Source: Solitalea longa
Lineage (GTDB): Bacteria > Bacteroidota > Bacteroidia > Sphingobacteriales > Sphingobacteriaceae
Length of the DNA stretch: 64,000 nt
Assembly (NCBI RefSeq): GCF_002920915.1
Contig: NZ_PQVF01000004.1
Location: 1-64,000, forward strand
Direction: 5' to 3'
Under the pieces are notes generated by a model. That model saw nothing but the letters and a program-made list of their open reading frames with translations. It had not been told where the DNA came from and did no database searches. Positions 43,759 through 53,400 of this stretch are shown here, piece after piece (positions within the stretch are counted from its first letter, which is position 1; each line of letters opens with the position of its first letter). A program made the translations under genes and the position numbers.

Positions 43759-45948
43759 TTATTTGATCGTATATATTTCCCAATCATCAGGCTTTTCCTT
43801 AACGGTAATGCCGGCATCATGTTTATACCGATGTAATTCAAAAGATGCTTTTCCTTCACCAATATCAAGGTCGTCTATCGTTATGTGTTCTAAAAATGGT
43901 GGTAAACAAGGGCGTTTAAAAACTATTTTCTTTTCTAAAGCATTGATTTCCATATTTAAACATGCTTCTAAGAGCATAAAAACCGCTCCTACCGACCATG
44001 CTTGGGGTGAGCAAGCCACAGGATACGAAGTTGGGCCTTCTCCTTTTCGCCGGGTAAATCCACAGAATAATTCAGGCAACCGTTGAAGATCTATGAATAT
44101 GGATGCATCGAACATTGCACCTACTAATTTGATGGTTTGTTCCTGTAAGCCATATTTGGAAAATCCACTGGCGATCATAGCCACATCATGTGGCCAAATA
44201 GAGCCGTTATGATAAGACATAGGGTTGTATCTTTTCTCACCCTTTGCGAGTGTACGGATTCCCCAGCCAGAGAACATATCATCTTGTAACAGGTTTTCCG
44301 CCATTCTAACGGCTTTATCATGGTCGGCAATCCTTGAAAACAGAGCATGTCCTGCATTGGATGACTTCACCTTACAGCATTTTTTCTCTCCATCCAAAGC
44401 CAGTACATACCAGCCAGTTTCATTATCCCAAAACTCCTTGTTAAACAATGTTTTGAGATCATTCGCTTCTTGTTTTAGTTTAATTGATAACTTTTTTTTT
44501 CCTAAAGCCGTAGCCAGCTCTGAAGCCTTTATTTTAGCATCATATACATAACCTTGAACTTCGCACAAGGCAATAGGTGGTACAGCCAAATCGCCTGAGG
44601 CATGAGAAATAGAATCATGTGAATCTTTCCATCCCTGATTAAACAAGCCATTAACACTTTTATGATTGTACTCCACAAAACTGTCTTCATCGTAATCGCC
44701 ATATTTTTCAATCCATTCAAGCGCCTTTTCAACATAAGGCCACATCTCTTTTATAAATTCAATATCGGCCGTTCTTTTATAATAGGCTCCACATAAAACA
44801 ATAAACAAGGGAGTCGAATCAACTGAACCGTAATATTGTTTAAATGGTATTTCATCACATTCAACCAGTTCTCCACCCCTGGTTTCATGTAAAATTTTTC
44901 CAGGTTCTGCATCCTGATAGGCATTTTCAACAGTGGCTTGATTATGTGCCAGAAAAGCGATGGTATCTCTGGCAATGTCTGGAGCAGCCCAAAGGGTTTC
45001 GAGCGCTGTGATTATTCCGTCTCTACCAAAGGCCGTGTTATACCATGGAACACCTGCATAAGGATATAAGCCATATTTGGTTTGGGCCAGTAATGATTTT
45101 AAATCCATTTGGGAGCGGTTGATCCAATGAGTAAATTGTTCATTAGAGGTGGAAATATGGGCAAATACCCCCTTTCCCTTTTCTAAATCATCTTTTAGCA
45201 AACTTTGGGCTTTATCATAACTGATATGCTGAGCAATATTTTCATTACCAATTACAAATCCTATATCATACTGTATGCTAATGCTACGGTGTGGTTTAAG
45301 CACTACATGATAAATGGCATTGGTTTGATGTTCCCAGTCATCCGGTTTTTCACTTAAACTAATAATGGTAGTTCTGATAATTTCATCCAAACCCTTATAA
45401 CTAATAAAGATCTCATTTTTATCAGTATGCTTAATTTCAAATATTTCACCTCTTTTCTCTCTTTTTAATCCCCTTATTTCAAAGATGTCTTTAAAATCAG
45501 CGTGAAATTTTAGGGAAACAGGGAATTCATATATTTCTGCACCGTAATTAGTAATTGTAATCGTTTCGTAGCATTGCCCATTGCGCAAAAACTTTGACCG
45601 GCCTATATAAATAGCGTCTTTCGGGATGGAGGTTTTATTCTCCTTTTCAGAAAATAATATAGCAGGATTAGTAAGATCCACAGAAAGCAACTCATTCTCT
45701 TCTTTTATTGCCGAGCTTAACAGCAATGGACGCATGTTGTTGATCTTAAACTCGAGATTACTAATGAATCGTGTTCCCTGGTGATATAAACCCTGAACCT
45801 CCTCGCCTAGTTGCTTGATATCTCCCCATCGGTCGAAAATTCCAAACGTATCGGTTTGGTTCAGGATTTTTGTTCTGTCATCTGCATAAGATGAATTTGC
45901 TGAAATATAAAATTTATTTTCAAGCTGAATAATTGATTCAGGACTCAT
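43759..45948 (-). CDS. Amylo-alpha-1,6-glucosidase-like (glycogen debranching) protein
   Basis: The 729-aa protein has an N-terminal GDE_N-type beta domain (~1-270) and a C-terminal (alpha/alpha)6 barrel like glycogen-debranching GH enzymes. Features are PWYNTAFGRDGIITALETLW, ILHETRGGELVE, FKQYYGSVDSTPLFIVLCG, VNGLFNQGWKDSHDSI and YNPMSYHNGSIWPHDVAMIA. Such proteins without an alpha-amylase domain are common in stress loci and next to glycosyltransferases. Likely substrates are alpha-glucans or glucosyl-glycerate-like solutes. The GT4 gene follows 55 bases upstream on the same strand. Confidence 0.9.
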   Translation of the reverse strand: MSPESIIQLENKFYISANSSYADDRTKILNQTDTFGIFDRWGDIKQLGEEVQGLYHQGTRFISNLEFKINNMRPLLLSSAIKEENELLSVDLTNPAILFSEKENKTSIPKDAIYIGRSKFLRNGQCYETITITNYGAEIYEFPVSLKFHADFKDIFEIRGLKREKRGEIFEIKHTDKNEIFISYKGLDEIIRTTIISLSEKPDDWEHQTNAIYHVVLKPHRSISIQYDIGFVIGNENIAQHISYDKAQSLLKDDLEKGKGVFAHISTSNEQFTHWINRSQMDLKSLLAQTKYGLYPYAGVPWYNTAFGRDGIITALETLWAAPDIARDTIAFLAHNQATVENAYQDAEPGKILHETRGGELVECDEIPFKQYYGSVDSTPLFIVLCGAYYKRTADIEFIKEMWPYVEKALEWIEKYGDYDEDSFVEYNHKSVNGLFNQGWKDSHDSISHASGDLAVPPIALCEVQGYVYDAKIKASELATALGKKKLSIKLKQEANDLKTLFNKEFWDNETGWYVLALDGEKKCCKVKSSNAGHALFSRIADHDKAVRMAENLLQDDMFSGWGIRTLAKGEKRYNPMSYHNGSIWPHDVAMIASGFSKYGLQEQTIKLVGAMFDASIFIDLQRLPELFCGFTRRKGEGPTSYPVACSPQAWSVGAVFMLLEACLNMEINALEKKIVFKRPCLPPFLEHITIDDLDIGEGKASFELHRYKHDAGITVKEKPDDWEIYTIK

Positions 45949-46003
45949 CGTTAGGTTGGATTGTGGGTGAGCAACACTAATTGATTATCTGATGAAACAA
46001 TTG

Positions 46004-47098
46004 TTAACCGATCATTTTAATGCTGGGTTTGTTATGGGTCACACCGTTATGATGATTGTTTCTTCCTGTTATTGGGTTCTCGATTAGTTTCGAATAAATT
46101 TCCAAATATCGCTTTGCCATTCGTTCAACTGTAAACCGTTGTTCAAAAACTCGCCGGCATTCGGTTCTGGAAATCATTGAAATATTATTAACGGCTTTTA
46201 TTGCATCCTGAATATCATTTACAATATAACCGGTTAAGCCATTGTCAATTATTTCAGGAACAGAGCCCCTATTAAAAGCAATTACCGGGGTTCCGTTGGC
46301 CATTGCTTCAATCATTACCATTCCAAAAGGCTCCGGCCAATCTATTGGGAACAATAAAGCTGTAGCGTTTGCTAAAAAGCTTTTCTTTTCAATTTCGTCA
46401 ATTTCACCAATAAATTCAACTAATGGATGATCTAAGAGCCTGGCTATGTGAGTTTTAAAATACTCTTCATCCACTTTGTCAATTTTAGCGGCGATCTTAA
46501 TCTTTGCTCCTACTTTTATGGCAATTTCAATTGCTCGATCCACTCTTTTTTCAGGGGAGATCCGGCCTAAAAATGCCAGGTAAGTTCCTTCCTGTGAATT
46601 CAACTGATGTAAATTTGCCGGTATTCCGTGATAAACGGTACCCATCCAGTTTACATTCGGTAATGGTTTACGCTGGTTATTTGAAATTGAAACCAAAGGA
46701 ACATCCGAATATCGATCATAAAGTATGGGCAGATCCGGCAAATCCAGTCTTCCATGCAATGTGGTTACATGATTATAACTATTGCTGGCAGAAAACGGGA
46801 AGTGCAGATAATCAATATGAAAATGAATAATATCAAATTCATTTGCTCTTTTGGCCACATCATGCATCATTGCATAATGTCGGGCAAGCGGATCAAAGCA
46901 GTTTTTTTCAGACCGTAACCCTTGCTTGCTAAAAGAAACCAACTCCGCACTGGTTTCTGAATCTCCAGTAGCAAAAAGGGTTACATTATGGCCTTGGTTT
47001 ACTAACTCTTCGGTAAGGTAGGATACTATTCGTTCTGTTCCTCCATATTTTTTAGGTGGGGTCGCCTCATACAGCGGCGCAACTTGTGCTATTCTCAT
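46004..47098 (-). CDS. Family 4 glycosyltransferase
   Basis: The 364-aa protein is a GT-B glycosyltransferase of family 4. The start has IAQVAPLYEATPPKKYGGTERIVSYL, typical of the group next to debranching enzymes. The middle has LAFLGRISPEKRVDRAIEIA and the C-terminal domain has PIDWPEPFGMVMIEAMANG with the EX7E-like motif and FNRGSVPEI. It transfers a sugar from a nucleotide donor; the donor and acceptor are not known. It lies 55 bases upstream of the debranching-like gene, which suggests an operon for one carbohydrate pathway. Confidence 0.93.
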   Translation of the reverse strand: MRIAQVAPLYEATPPKKYGGTERIVSYLTEELVNQGHNVTLFATGDSETSAELVSFSKQGLRSEKNCFDPLARHYAMMHDVAKRANEFDIIHFHIDYLHFPFSASNSYNHVTTLHGRLDLPDLPILYDRYSDVPLVSISNNQRKPLPNVNWMGTVYHGIPANLHQLNSQEGTYLAFLGRISPEKRVDRAIEIAIKVGAKIKIAAKIDKVDEEYFKTHIARLLDHPLVEFIGEIDEIEKKSFLANATALLFPIDWPEPFGMVMIEAMANGTPVIAFNRGSVPEIIDNGLTGYIVNDIQDAIKAVNNISMISRTECRRVFEQRFTVERMAKRYLEIYSKLIENPITGRNNHHNGVTHNKPSIKMIG

Positions 47099-47397
47099 TA
47101 TCTGTTTCCTTTCTCATTAGCAATTTTTCATCTTGATAAATAATATACTCAAAGGAAGGTCCACCTATCCTGATTAAAAGAATAGAAATGGGGAAAGTAA
47201 GCAACGTGTTTTCTAAATATTTCAATTTAAAACCTAAAAATTGAAAAAAATAATCGAAACAAAATCAGTTGCTCTATTTAGTTATATTTAATGCTGAATA
47301 TTCTTAAATTTTTACCTGGCAAAAAAGAATTGGATGAGGAATATTGTTTCCGGGTTAGGTTAAAATGTGCAATATGTTGCTTGTTTCGCTCTTGTTT
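47099..47397. other. Intergenic region upstream of GT4 gene
   Basis: About 300 AT-rich bases between the GT4 start and the stop of a small coiled-coil protein gene, both on the minus strand. No ORF, hairpin with a T tract, or clear promoter consensus was seen. It should hold the promoter of the GT4-debranching unit. Confidence 0.4.
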
Positions 47398-47712
47398 TCA
47401 AGATATTAGACCTTTGGCAAAATGAGCTACTTTAGCTAATACTTTAAATTTTGTAAATCCTAATGCGGTAGTTGCAGCCAATGGCAATACAATTCGTAAA
47501 TATCTTTTTATCAGTTCCTTTTTTTTAAATTTTTCCTCTGGTGTTCTGGCCGGAGAAACCAAGCTTATAATATTAGTAATAGGTTTAAACTTTAAACGGA
47601 GCGATTGCATTTCCATCTTCATTAACAGGCTATTTTCTTGCTGTAAACGCTGGATCCGTTCTTTTTCAGCCAGTAGTTCACTTAACGATGTTATTTTGTT
47701 CAGGGTGTTCAT
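47398..47712 (-). CDS. Small protein with N-terminal coiled coil
   Basis: The 104-aa protein has a leucine-rich helix at ~5-50 (LSELLAEKERIQRLQQENSLLMK), a basic region (KFKKKELIKRYLR) and a C-terminal hydrophobic segment (IVLPLAATTALGFTKF). It may be membrane-associated. There is no family I can name. It overlaps the upstream holin-family-like gene by 35 bases, so the two are coupled. Confidence 0.7.
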   Translation of the reverse strand: MNTLNKITSLSELLAEKERIQRLQQENSLLMKMEMQSLRLKFKPITNIISLVSPARTPEEKFKKKELIKRYLRIVLPLAATTALGFTKFKVLAKVAHFAKGLIS

Positions 47713-48064
47713 GATCCTTATTTTTAAGCATGATCTTGATAAAAAAGTTAACTAATCGCCGCTCTAAAACTGCTTCTTTGATAAAAAAGAAAACAATTGT
47801 AATCAGCAAATAAAGGCCGGCAACAATTAAAAAGCCGCACCAGAGCTGTTGAAGTAAATTACCAAGGTAAAAAGCAAGGGCTACACTGCAAAAAAGAATT
47901 ACCGTAATTAAGCCTCCCAGCAATATGCCTCTGGTTATGCTATTGGCCAACGTTTTAGAAACATTTTCAACAATTTGAAGCGTCAGGTATTTTAATTTCA
48001 GATCGATCTTCTCTTTAAATTGTTCAACTAATAGCTCTAGTCTAAAGTCTTCATCAGTTTTCAT
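47678..48064 (-). CDS. Phage_holin_3_6-type membrane protein
   Basis: The 128-aa protein has an N-terminal helix, then two membrane segments (GILLGGLITVILFCSVALAF; FLIVAGLYLLITIVFFF), a short loop with QQLWCG and a basic C-terminus. This is the pattern of the putative Actinobacteriophage holin III family (PF07332), which in Bacteroidetes is mostly found outside prophages. No phage genes or lysin are adjacent. Its role is unknown; the name does not imply lysis. Confidence 0.75.
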   Translation of the reverse strand: MKTDEDFRLELLVEQFKEKIDLKLKYLTLQIVENVSKTLANSITRGILLGGLITVILFCSVALAFYLGNLLQQLWCGFLIVAGLYLLITIVFFFIKEAVLERRLVNFFIKIMLKNKDHEHPEQNNIVK

Positions 48065-48110
48065 ATTATTATAGTTAGATGATTAACTATTAACAAAATA
48101 TAAGCCCTTA

Positions 48111-50414
48111 TCAGAAAGGATAGCCAATAGCAATATTCAGGATCAGGTTATCTTTTCTCCATTGCTTATTACCAAAATCAATTTCGTCAAATACCCAGCG
48201 TTGGCCTGCAGGTAACCAGGGTTTTCGAACAGGAACACCTGCATCAAACCGTAAAATAAATACCGAAGCATCAATTCTGATCCCCAAACCTATATCAGCG
48301 GCCAGCTCATTAAATACATGTCCGAATTTAAATTTACCACCAGGGAACTGTGGATTATTATTGATCAGCCAAATATTACCGGCATCGAAGAAAACAGCCC
48401 CTCGTACCACACTAAAAAGTTTTGCCCTTAACTCGGTATTGATCTCAAACTTTACATCACCAGCCTGATCGGGAAAAGAATCATCGGTTACTGGCGCAGT
48501 AGTTCCCGGTCCAAGGCTCCGAGGCCTGAATCCCCTCAAACTGTTGCTACCACCCGAATAGAATTGTTTAACATAAGGCATGGATAAAGAGTTGCCGTAT
48601 GCATAGCCTAGGCCCATAAAAATGCGGCTAGCCCAGGTTATATTCGGATTTAAATTCCAGTAATTTCTGCCATCTAAATAAAACCTGGCGTATTGGGCAT
48701 AAGGGGTTCCGAATATGGTTCCCGGTTTATCTGCTGATTCTTTACCAGGACTAAGCAATCCAATTAAATTTCCTGAAACATCAACATTGGCATTTAAGTA
48801 AAAATTATTGGGCCTTTTGGTCTCGAGTTGGTTGGTATAAACATAATTGTAATTCGTTCCAATGATAAACTGGCGCTGGAAGCTCATTTTAAGCGTTGGA
48901 TCTGTCAGAAGCAAACTATCGAATTTAGCTGTAGTATTTGAGGGCTGAACAAAGTTGATTGAAACCAGGTTAAATGTATGCTCCTTGCGAGCTGCCTCTT
49001 TCCAGTTATAGCCGAATATTAATCCTGCAGAGTTTAATGTATAATAATCGGTTCGGTTAAGAATTTGGTAATTAAGTGTAATACGGGTTTTAGGAGCAAA
49101 CGCCCCTGCCCTATTAATACGGGGTATTGGGGTTACAAAACGCGGAAACAATAACCCAGCTTCTGTGGTAAACGAGTAAGAGTTTAATGCTGGAGCACTC
49201 CCATTTAATTGTGTTTCAAACCCACCGGCAATACTTAAACTAAACTGTTCGGCACCTTTAAAAAAGTTGCGGTTGCGGGCGGTTGTTTTAATTTCTGATC
49301 CAACAAAGTTATTTGATTTGGAAGTTCCGGTAGCTTCGAGACGTAGGGATTTTTTAGGGAAAGGTGTTAGGTAAAAATCAGCATTTAATAGCCGGGATAT
49401 TGAGTCTTGGTCGGTGAGTTGGAGTTTTACAAACTTAAAGGTGCCCAGGTTAACCAACCGGTTTAGTGAAAGATTATGATTGTTACGAGTATATAGTTCA
49501 TTTGGCTTTAAAAAGATCGACCGGTCAAACGTGATTCGCCTGAATGATTTTGTAGGATCAATAACCGTGAAATCTTCGAATTTAGCCACACTATCGGCTT
49601 TTGTTGAGCTATCCTGATCGGCTGAATAGTTGGGATAAATTGTAACATCATTTATCTTATATGTTAACAACCCTTTCTCCGGAGAATTACTTTTTACCTT
49701 TATATAGAGGTTTACAGTGTTGTTCCTTTGCGTGCTATCAACCTGCACAATTAAATAATCGGGATTGAAATAGAAATAGCCTTTTTCCTTTAATTCGGCA
49801 TCAATTCTTATGCGCTCTTCTTTGATCAGGTCAAAAATAAAAGGATCGCCTTTTTTTAATAAGGTTAGCTTGGCAGTTTGACTGATGGCAGTGTTCAACG
49901 AATCTGTATCAGCGGGGAAATTGATCTCGTTCAGTTTATAACGGGCGCCTGGATTTACGGTAAATGTCAATCTTACTTTCCGATGCTTATCCACAGTATC
50001 AGCACTCACTTTTGCATTAAAGTACCCCTGATTTTCAAGAAAATTAGTTAGCACCTCTACATTTCTGTTGATATTAACGGAACTAAACAACACTGCTGGC
50101 TCTCCGAATTTTTTCTTCAGAAAATAGTTTAACCCTTTACGTTTAGGCTCCTTCGCAATATTATACGCATACAGTTTTATACGCATACCCAGCATTTTAC
50201 TGTTAGGTTGTGGGCGCACCATTTTCTCGAGAACTGATGATTTTATCTTGCTTTTGGTATGCTTTGCATATTTCACATTTACATCCGTAAACAACTTTTC
50301 GTTGGGCGGTAAATATTTAGTATTGCTACAGCCCGCAAGCACTATGCACATGATTGCCCAACACCACCTTGGCGATATCAATTGTAAAAATCTATCTGTA
50401 AACTGTTTGTGCAT
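48111..50414 (-). CDS. tamL: TamL (lipoprotein TamA/BamA-family) outer-membrane protein
   Basis: The 767-aa protein has a signal peptide with lipobox LAGC (Cys29), POTRA-like repeats over ~residues 40-340, and a C-terminal 16-stranded beta-barrel (to ~767; YSGGSNSLRGFRPRSLGPG is the conserved Omp85 loop motif with RGF). This is the Bacteroidetes TamA variant with an N-terminal lipid anchor. It forms a complex with TamB, encoded 12 bases upstream. The pair helps assemble or move outer-membrane proteins and lipids. Confidence 0.92.
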   Translation of the reverse strand: MHKQFTDRFLQLISPRWCWAIMCIVLAGCSNTKYLPPNEKLFTDVNVKYAKHTKSKIKSSVLEKMVRPQPNSKMLGMRIKLYAYNIAKEPKRKGLNYFLKKKFGEPAVLFSSVNINRNVEVLTNFLENQGYFNAKVSADTVDKHRKVRLTFTVNPGARYKLNEINFPADTDSLNTAISQTAKLTLLKKGDPFIFDLIKEERIRIDAELKEKGYFYFNPDYLIVQVDSTQRNNTVNLYIKVKSNSPEKGLLTYKINDVTIYPNYSADQDSSTKADSVAKFEDFTVIDPTKSFRRITFDRSIFLKPNELYTRNNHNLSLNRLVNLGTFKFVKLQLTDQDSISRLLNADFYLTPFPKKSLRLEATGTSKSNNFVGSEIKTTARNRNFFKGAEQFSLSIAGGFETQLNGSAPALNSYSFTTEAGLLFPRFVTPIPRINRAGAFAPKTRITLNYQILNRTDYYTLNSAGLIFGYNWKEAARKEHTFNLVSINFVQPSNTTAKFDSLLLTDPTLKMSFQRQFIIGTNYNYVYTNQLETKRPNNFYLNANVDVSGNLIGLLSPGKESADKPGTIFGTPYAQYARFYLDGRNYWNLNPNITWASRIFMGLGYAYGNSLSMPYVKQFYSGGSNSLRGFRPRSLGPGTTAPVTDDSFPDQAGDVKFEINTELRAKLFSVVRGAVFFDAGNIWLINNNPQFPGGKFKFGHVFNELAADIGLGIRIDASVFILRFDAGVPVRKPWLPAGQRWVFDEIDFGNKQWRKDNLILNIAIGYPF

Positions 50415-50426
50415 AAACTGTTTGAT

Positions 50427-53400
50427 CTATTGCTCTTTTTTTAAGCTATCTGTTTCTTTTTGTCCCTGTTGTTTGTTTTTTCTTTTGATTGTTTTCTCCT
50501 GCTTTTCCTTATTGCCTTGAAATAACTCCCGAAACTTATTGTAATCCATGGTTAAGATAAAACCGAGCCCTGTTTCTATCACCTGTCCTTCTATTACACT
50601 TTCATATTCATCCTTTCGGTAAGCGCGCAAGCGATACCTTCCGTCTCTTGAGAGTTTGTATTCTACCGATACATCGCCTGCAATGTTGGTTGATTTACGT
50701 CCTTCAACATCCTGACCTTCTAAGCCAAAGTTGCTTCCTACATAAACCGTTGTTCGCCCTCCAAAAAGTTCTTTTGAAAGACCCACATTTAAATCCGTTC
50801 TGTTTTCCATCTTCCCCGTTGAATAATCCTCTTCGCTCTGCAGGTCGAAGGTCAGGTCCACACCTTTTATCAGGTCACCTGCTAAATCGTTCAATTGCTG
50901 ACTTAAAATTTTGCTGGCACTTTGGCGTGCGATACTCTCAACACCACCGCCCCCCGAAGATTCTAAACTGCTGAATGGGTCGGATGCCACAAAACGGTTC
51001 ATCAGTAATAAACCAAGTACTTGCTTGTTCAGTTCCGATTCTTCAATATTTATCTGTTTTATCCGATTGTAAACCGTGCTACTAATAGCATAACGGCTCC
51101 GTTCTTCTTCAGGCATATCCAATTCAAAGGCAATCTCCGGATGCATCAGTTCCTCTTTGATCTTCAGCTTTATTTCAAAAGGCAACTTTTGTTTGTACTT
51201 ATTTTTATCGGCAGCATTGGTACTATTGGCCACCTGATTTTCAAAAAGCTCCATTGCTGATGTTTCGAGGTTATAAACGGCAGTTATATCAATATTAGCT
51301 GAAGTGGGCTCTCCCGTCCAGGTAATGCTGCTTCCTTCTTCTATATCAAACTTCCTACGCATTATACCAGAAAGTGAAAGTTCATATGAACCTTCGCTGA
51401 TGATATAGGTGCCGGTTAAGCTAAGTTTGCCGCTTAAATCCATAGTGGCGTTTAATTGTGCAGTGCCTTTTACCAGTAAGTTATCACCGCTTTGTTGATC
51501 AACAATCAGGTGCAGCGATGCATCTTTATCAATTTCGATGTTTGCGCTGAGTTCAAACCCTTTAAAAGTAGTTTTGGTGGTCTTCTTATTTACATCTTCA
51601 TAGGTAAGTGTAATTCCTTTTCTAACCAGGTCCATATCAACAAATTCTATTACGCCCTCTCGATCTTCCATATCGGGTGTGGCCGATGGTAAAACAACGT
51701 TAAGAATTGATTTTTCACGGAGTTTTACATCCATTGCTACTTTGGGCAGATCAGCAGTTCCGGTAATTTTAATATCGCTATCAACGTATACAGGCCCGTA
51801 ATAAAGTTCATCATTACTTTGCTTGGTATTTAAAACCCGAAAGTTGCGAGTGGCCACATTCAGATCGAAACGATAGTCTCTATAATTTTGGGTATAAACC
51901 GATCCGTCAATTACTGCCTCATTTTGGGCTGAATCCTGAACAGTAAACTCGTTAAAATGGATGCCTTCCGAATTGAATGCGATCTTTTCATCGGGCAGTG
52001 TGAAATAGGAATTGATTTGAGTGATGGTAAAAGCTGCCTGTTTAAAATTGATCGAACCATTTAAATTGGGTTTATCCACAGATCCATTTATTAGCAGATC
52101 GCCATTTATTGAACCTTTAGTATTTGCAAGCTGCCCAAAGGTAAAGCCTTCAATACTGTTCAGGTTTAAATTGCCTATAGCCAGTTTCAAATCAAATGAG
52201 CTTTGTGGCCCAGTAAAATAGTTTCCGTTAAGGTTAAGATCATTACCAGCTCCCGAAATAGTTACATCAGTGGCAAAGGCATTTGATTGTTTATTATTTA
52301 CTTTGATGTTTACGTCCCCCACTTTGCCGGATCTGAAACTGAATTTTGAAACTGTGAGATCACTAACAAAAACAGGTGTTGATGACGTGTTCTCAATAAC
52401 TACATTGCCATTTAATACACCAGTTGCAAGAGCGCTATCCTGATCAGCGAATTTGGTAAGGGTTTGCAAATCGAAGCTGTTGAAGTTGATCTCAATCGGT
52501 GAATTGGCATTCTGACCTGTACTATTTGCCTTAATAGATTGCCCTTGTCTGGAAATCTCAAGGTTATTTACCAATAAGCCTGCTTTCGAACTACTCAGAT
52601 TATTGTTTTCAGCCACTTGCCAGGGTTCATAATTAAGTAATAAATGTTCTCCGAGACTAAATTCCATCAAATTTGGCAGGGATCTTAATATGCCCGACAA
52701 AAAGTACTTTTCCTTTTGCTTTCCGTCTTTAATACTTAAGCTTGCTGTAAATTCATTGTTTTGCGCAGCGCCGCTCAGCAGGGTTTTGCGGAGCGTAAGT
52801 TGTGGATGTGCAAGTTTCTCAAAAGATGTATTGTAGCTCAGTTTTCCCGAATCAGTATTGATATTAAACTTTAAACTATCTAATTCTATAGCCTGATAAA
52901 CAGTTAAAGGAAAATTTCCTTTTAATTCTATTTGCCGCGTGGAGGTATTTAGTTTTCCCGAAATAGTGCCATCTTCAAATCGTTTCAAATCAGGTAAGAG
53001 TTCTTTTATAAACTTTGGCTGCATTATGTGGGCTTTAAGCTCTAAATATTGTGGAACCAGTTTTCTGGCATACGTAGTACTATCTTTCTTAAAGTAGTAA
53101 TCAATCGTATTCTGAAGAGACTCTCCCAATTTCGATAATTGATATTTTCCTTTTATTGAAGCTTTAATTACCGGCGACTGTAAATAAATGCTATTGCTAT
53201 CGGATGTACTTATTGCAGTTAGCATAATGGAGTCGATAGGAAAAGAAGCATGATCCTTAAGCACTAAGAAATTGATCAGGTCAACTCTTCCATTTAAGTG
53301 ATCCAGGTCTGCCACAGGAAGATCAGCAATAATTTCACCTCTGAATTTTATTGCATCACTGCTTAGATTTAGCGCTTTTAGATCCATGCTATCAATCGTT

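Noticed and set aside
47321-47345. CTGGCAAAAAAGAATTGG on the plus strand as a sigma-54-type promoter
   Set aside because: No plus-strand gene follows it and the -12 part does not match.
47678-48064. Holin-like protein as a lysis gene for eCIS release
   Set aside because: It is 27 kb from the eCIS locus, next to TamL and a coiled-coil protein, with no lysin near. The family is widespread outside phages in Bacteroidetes.
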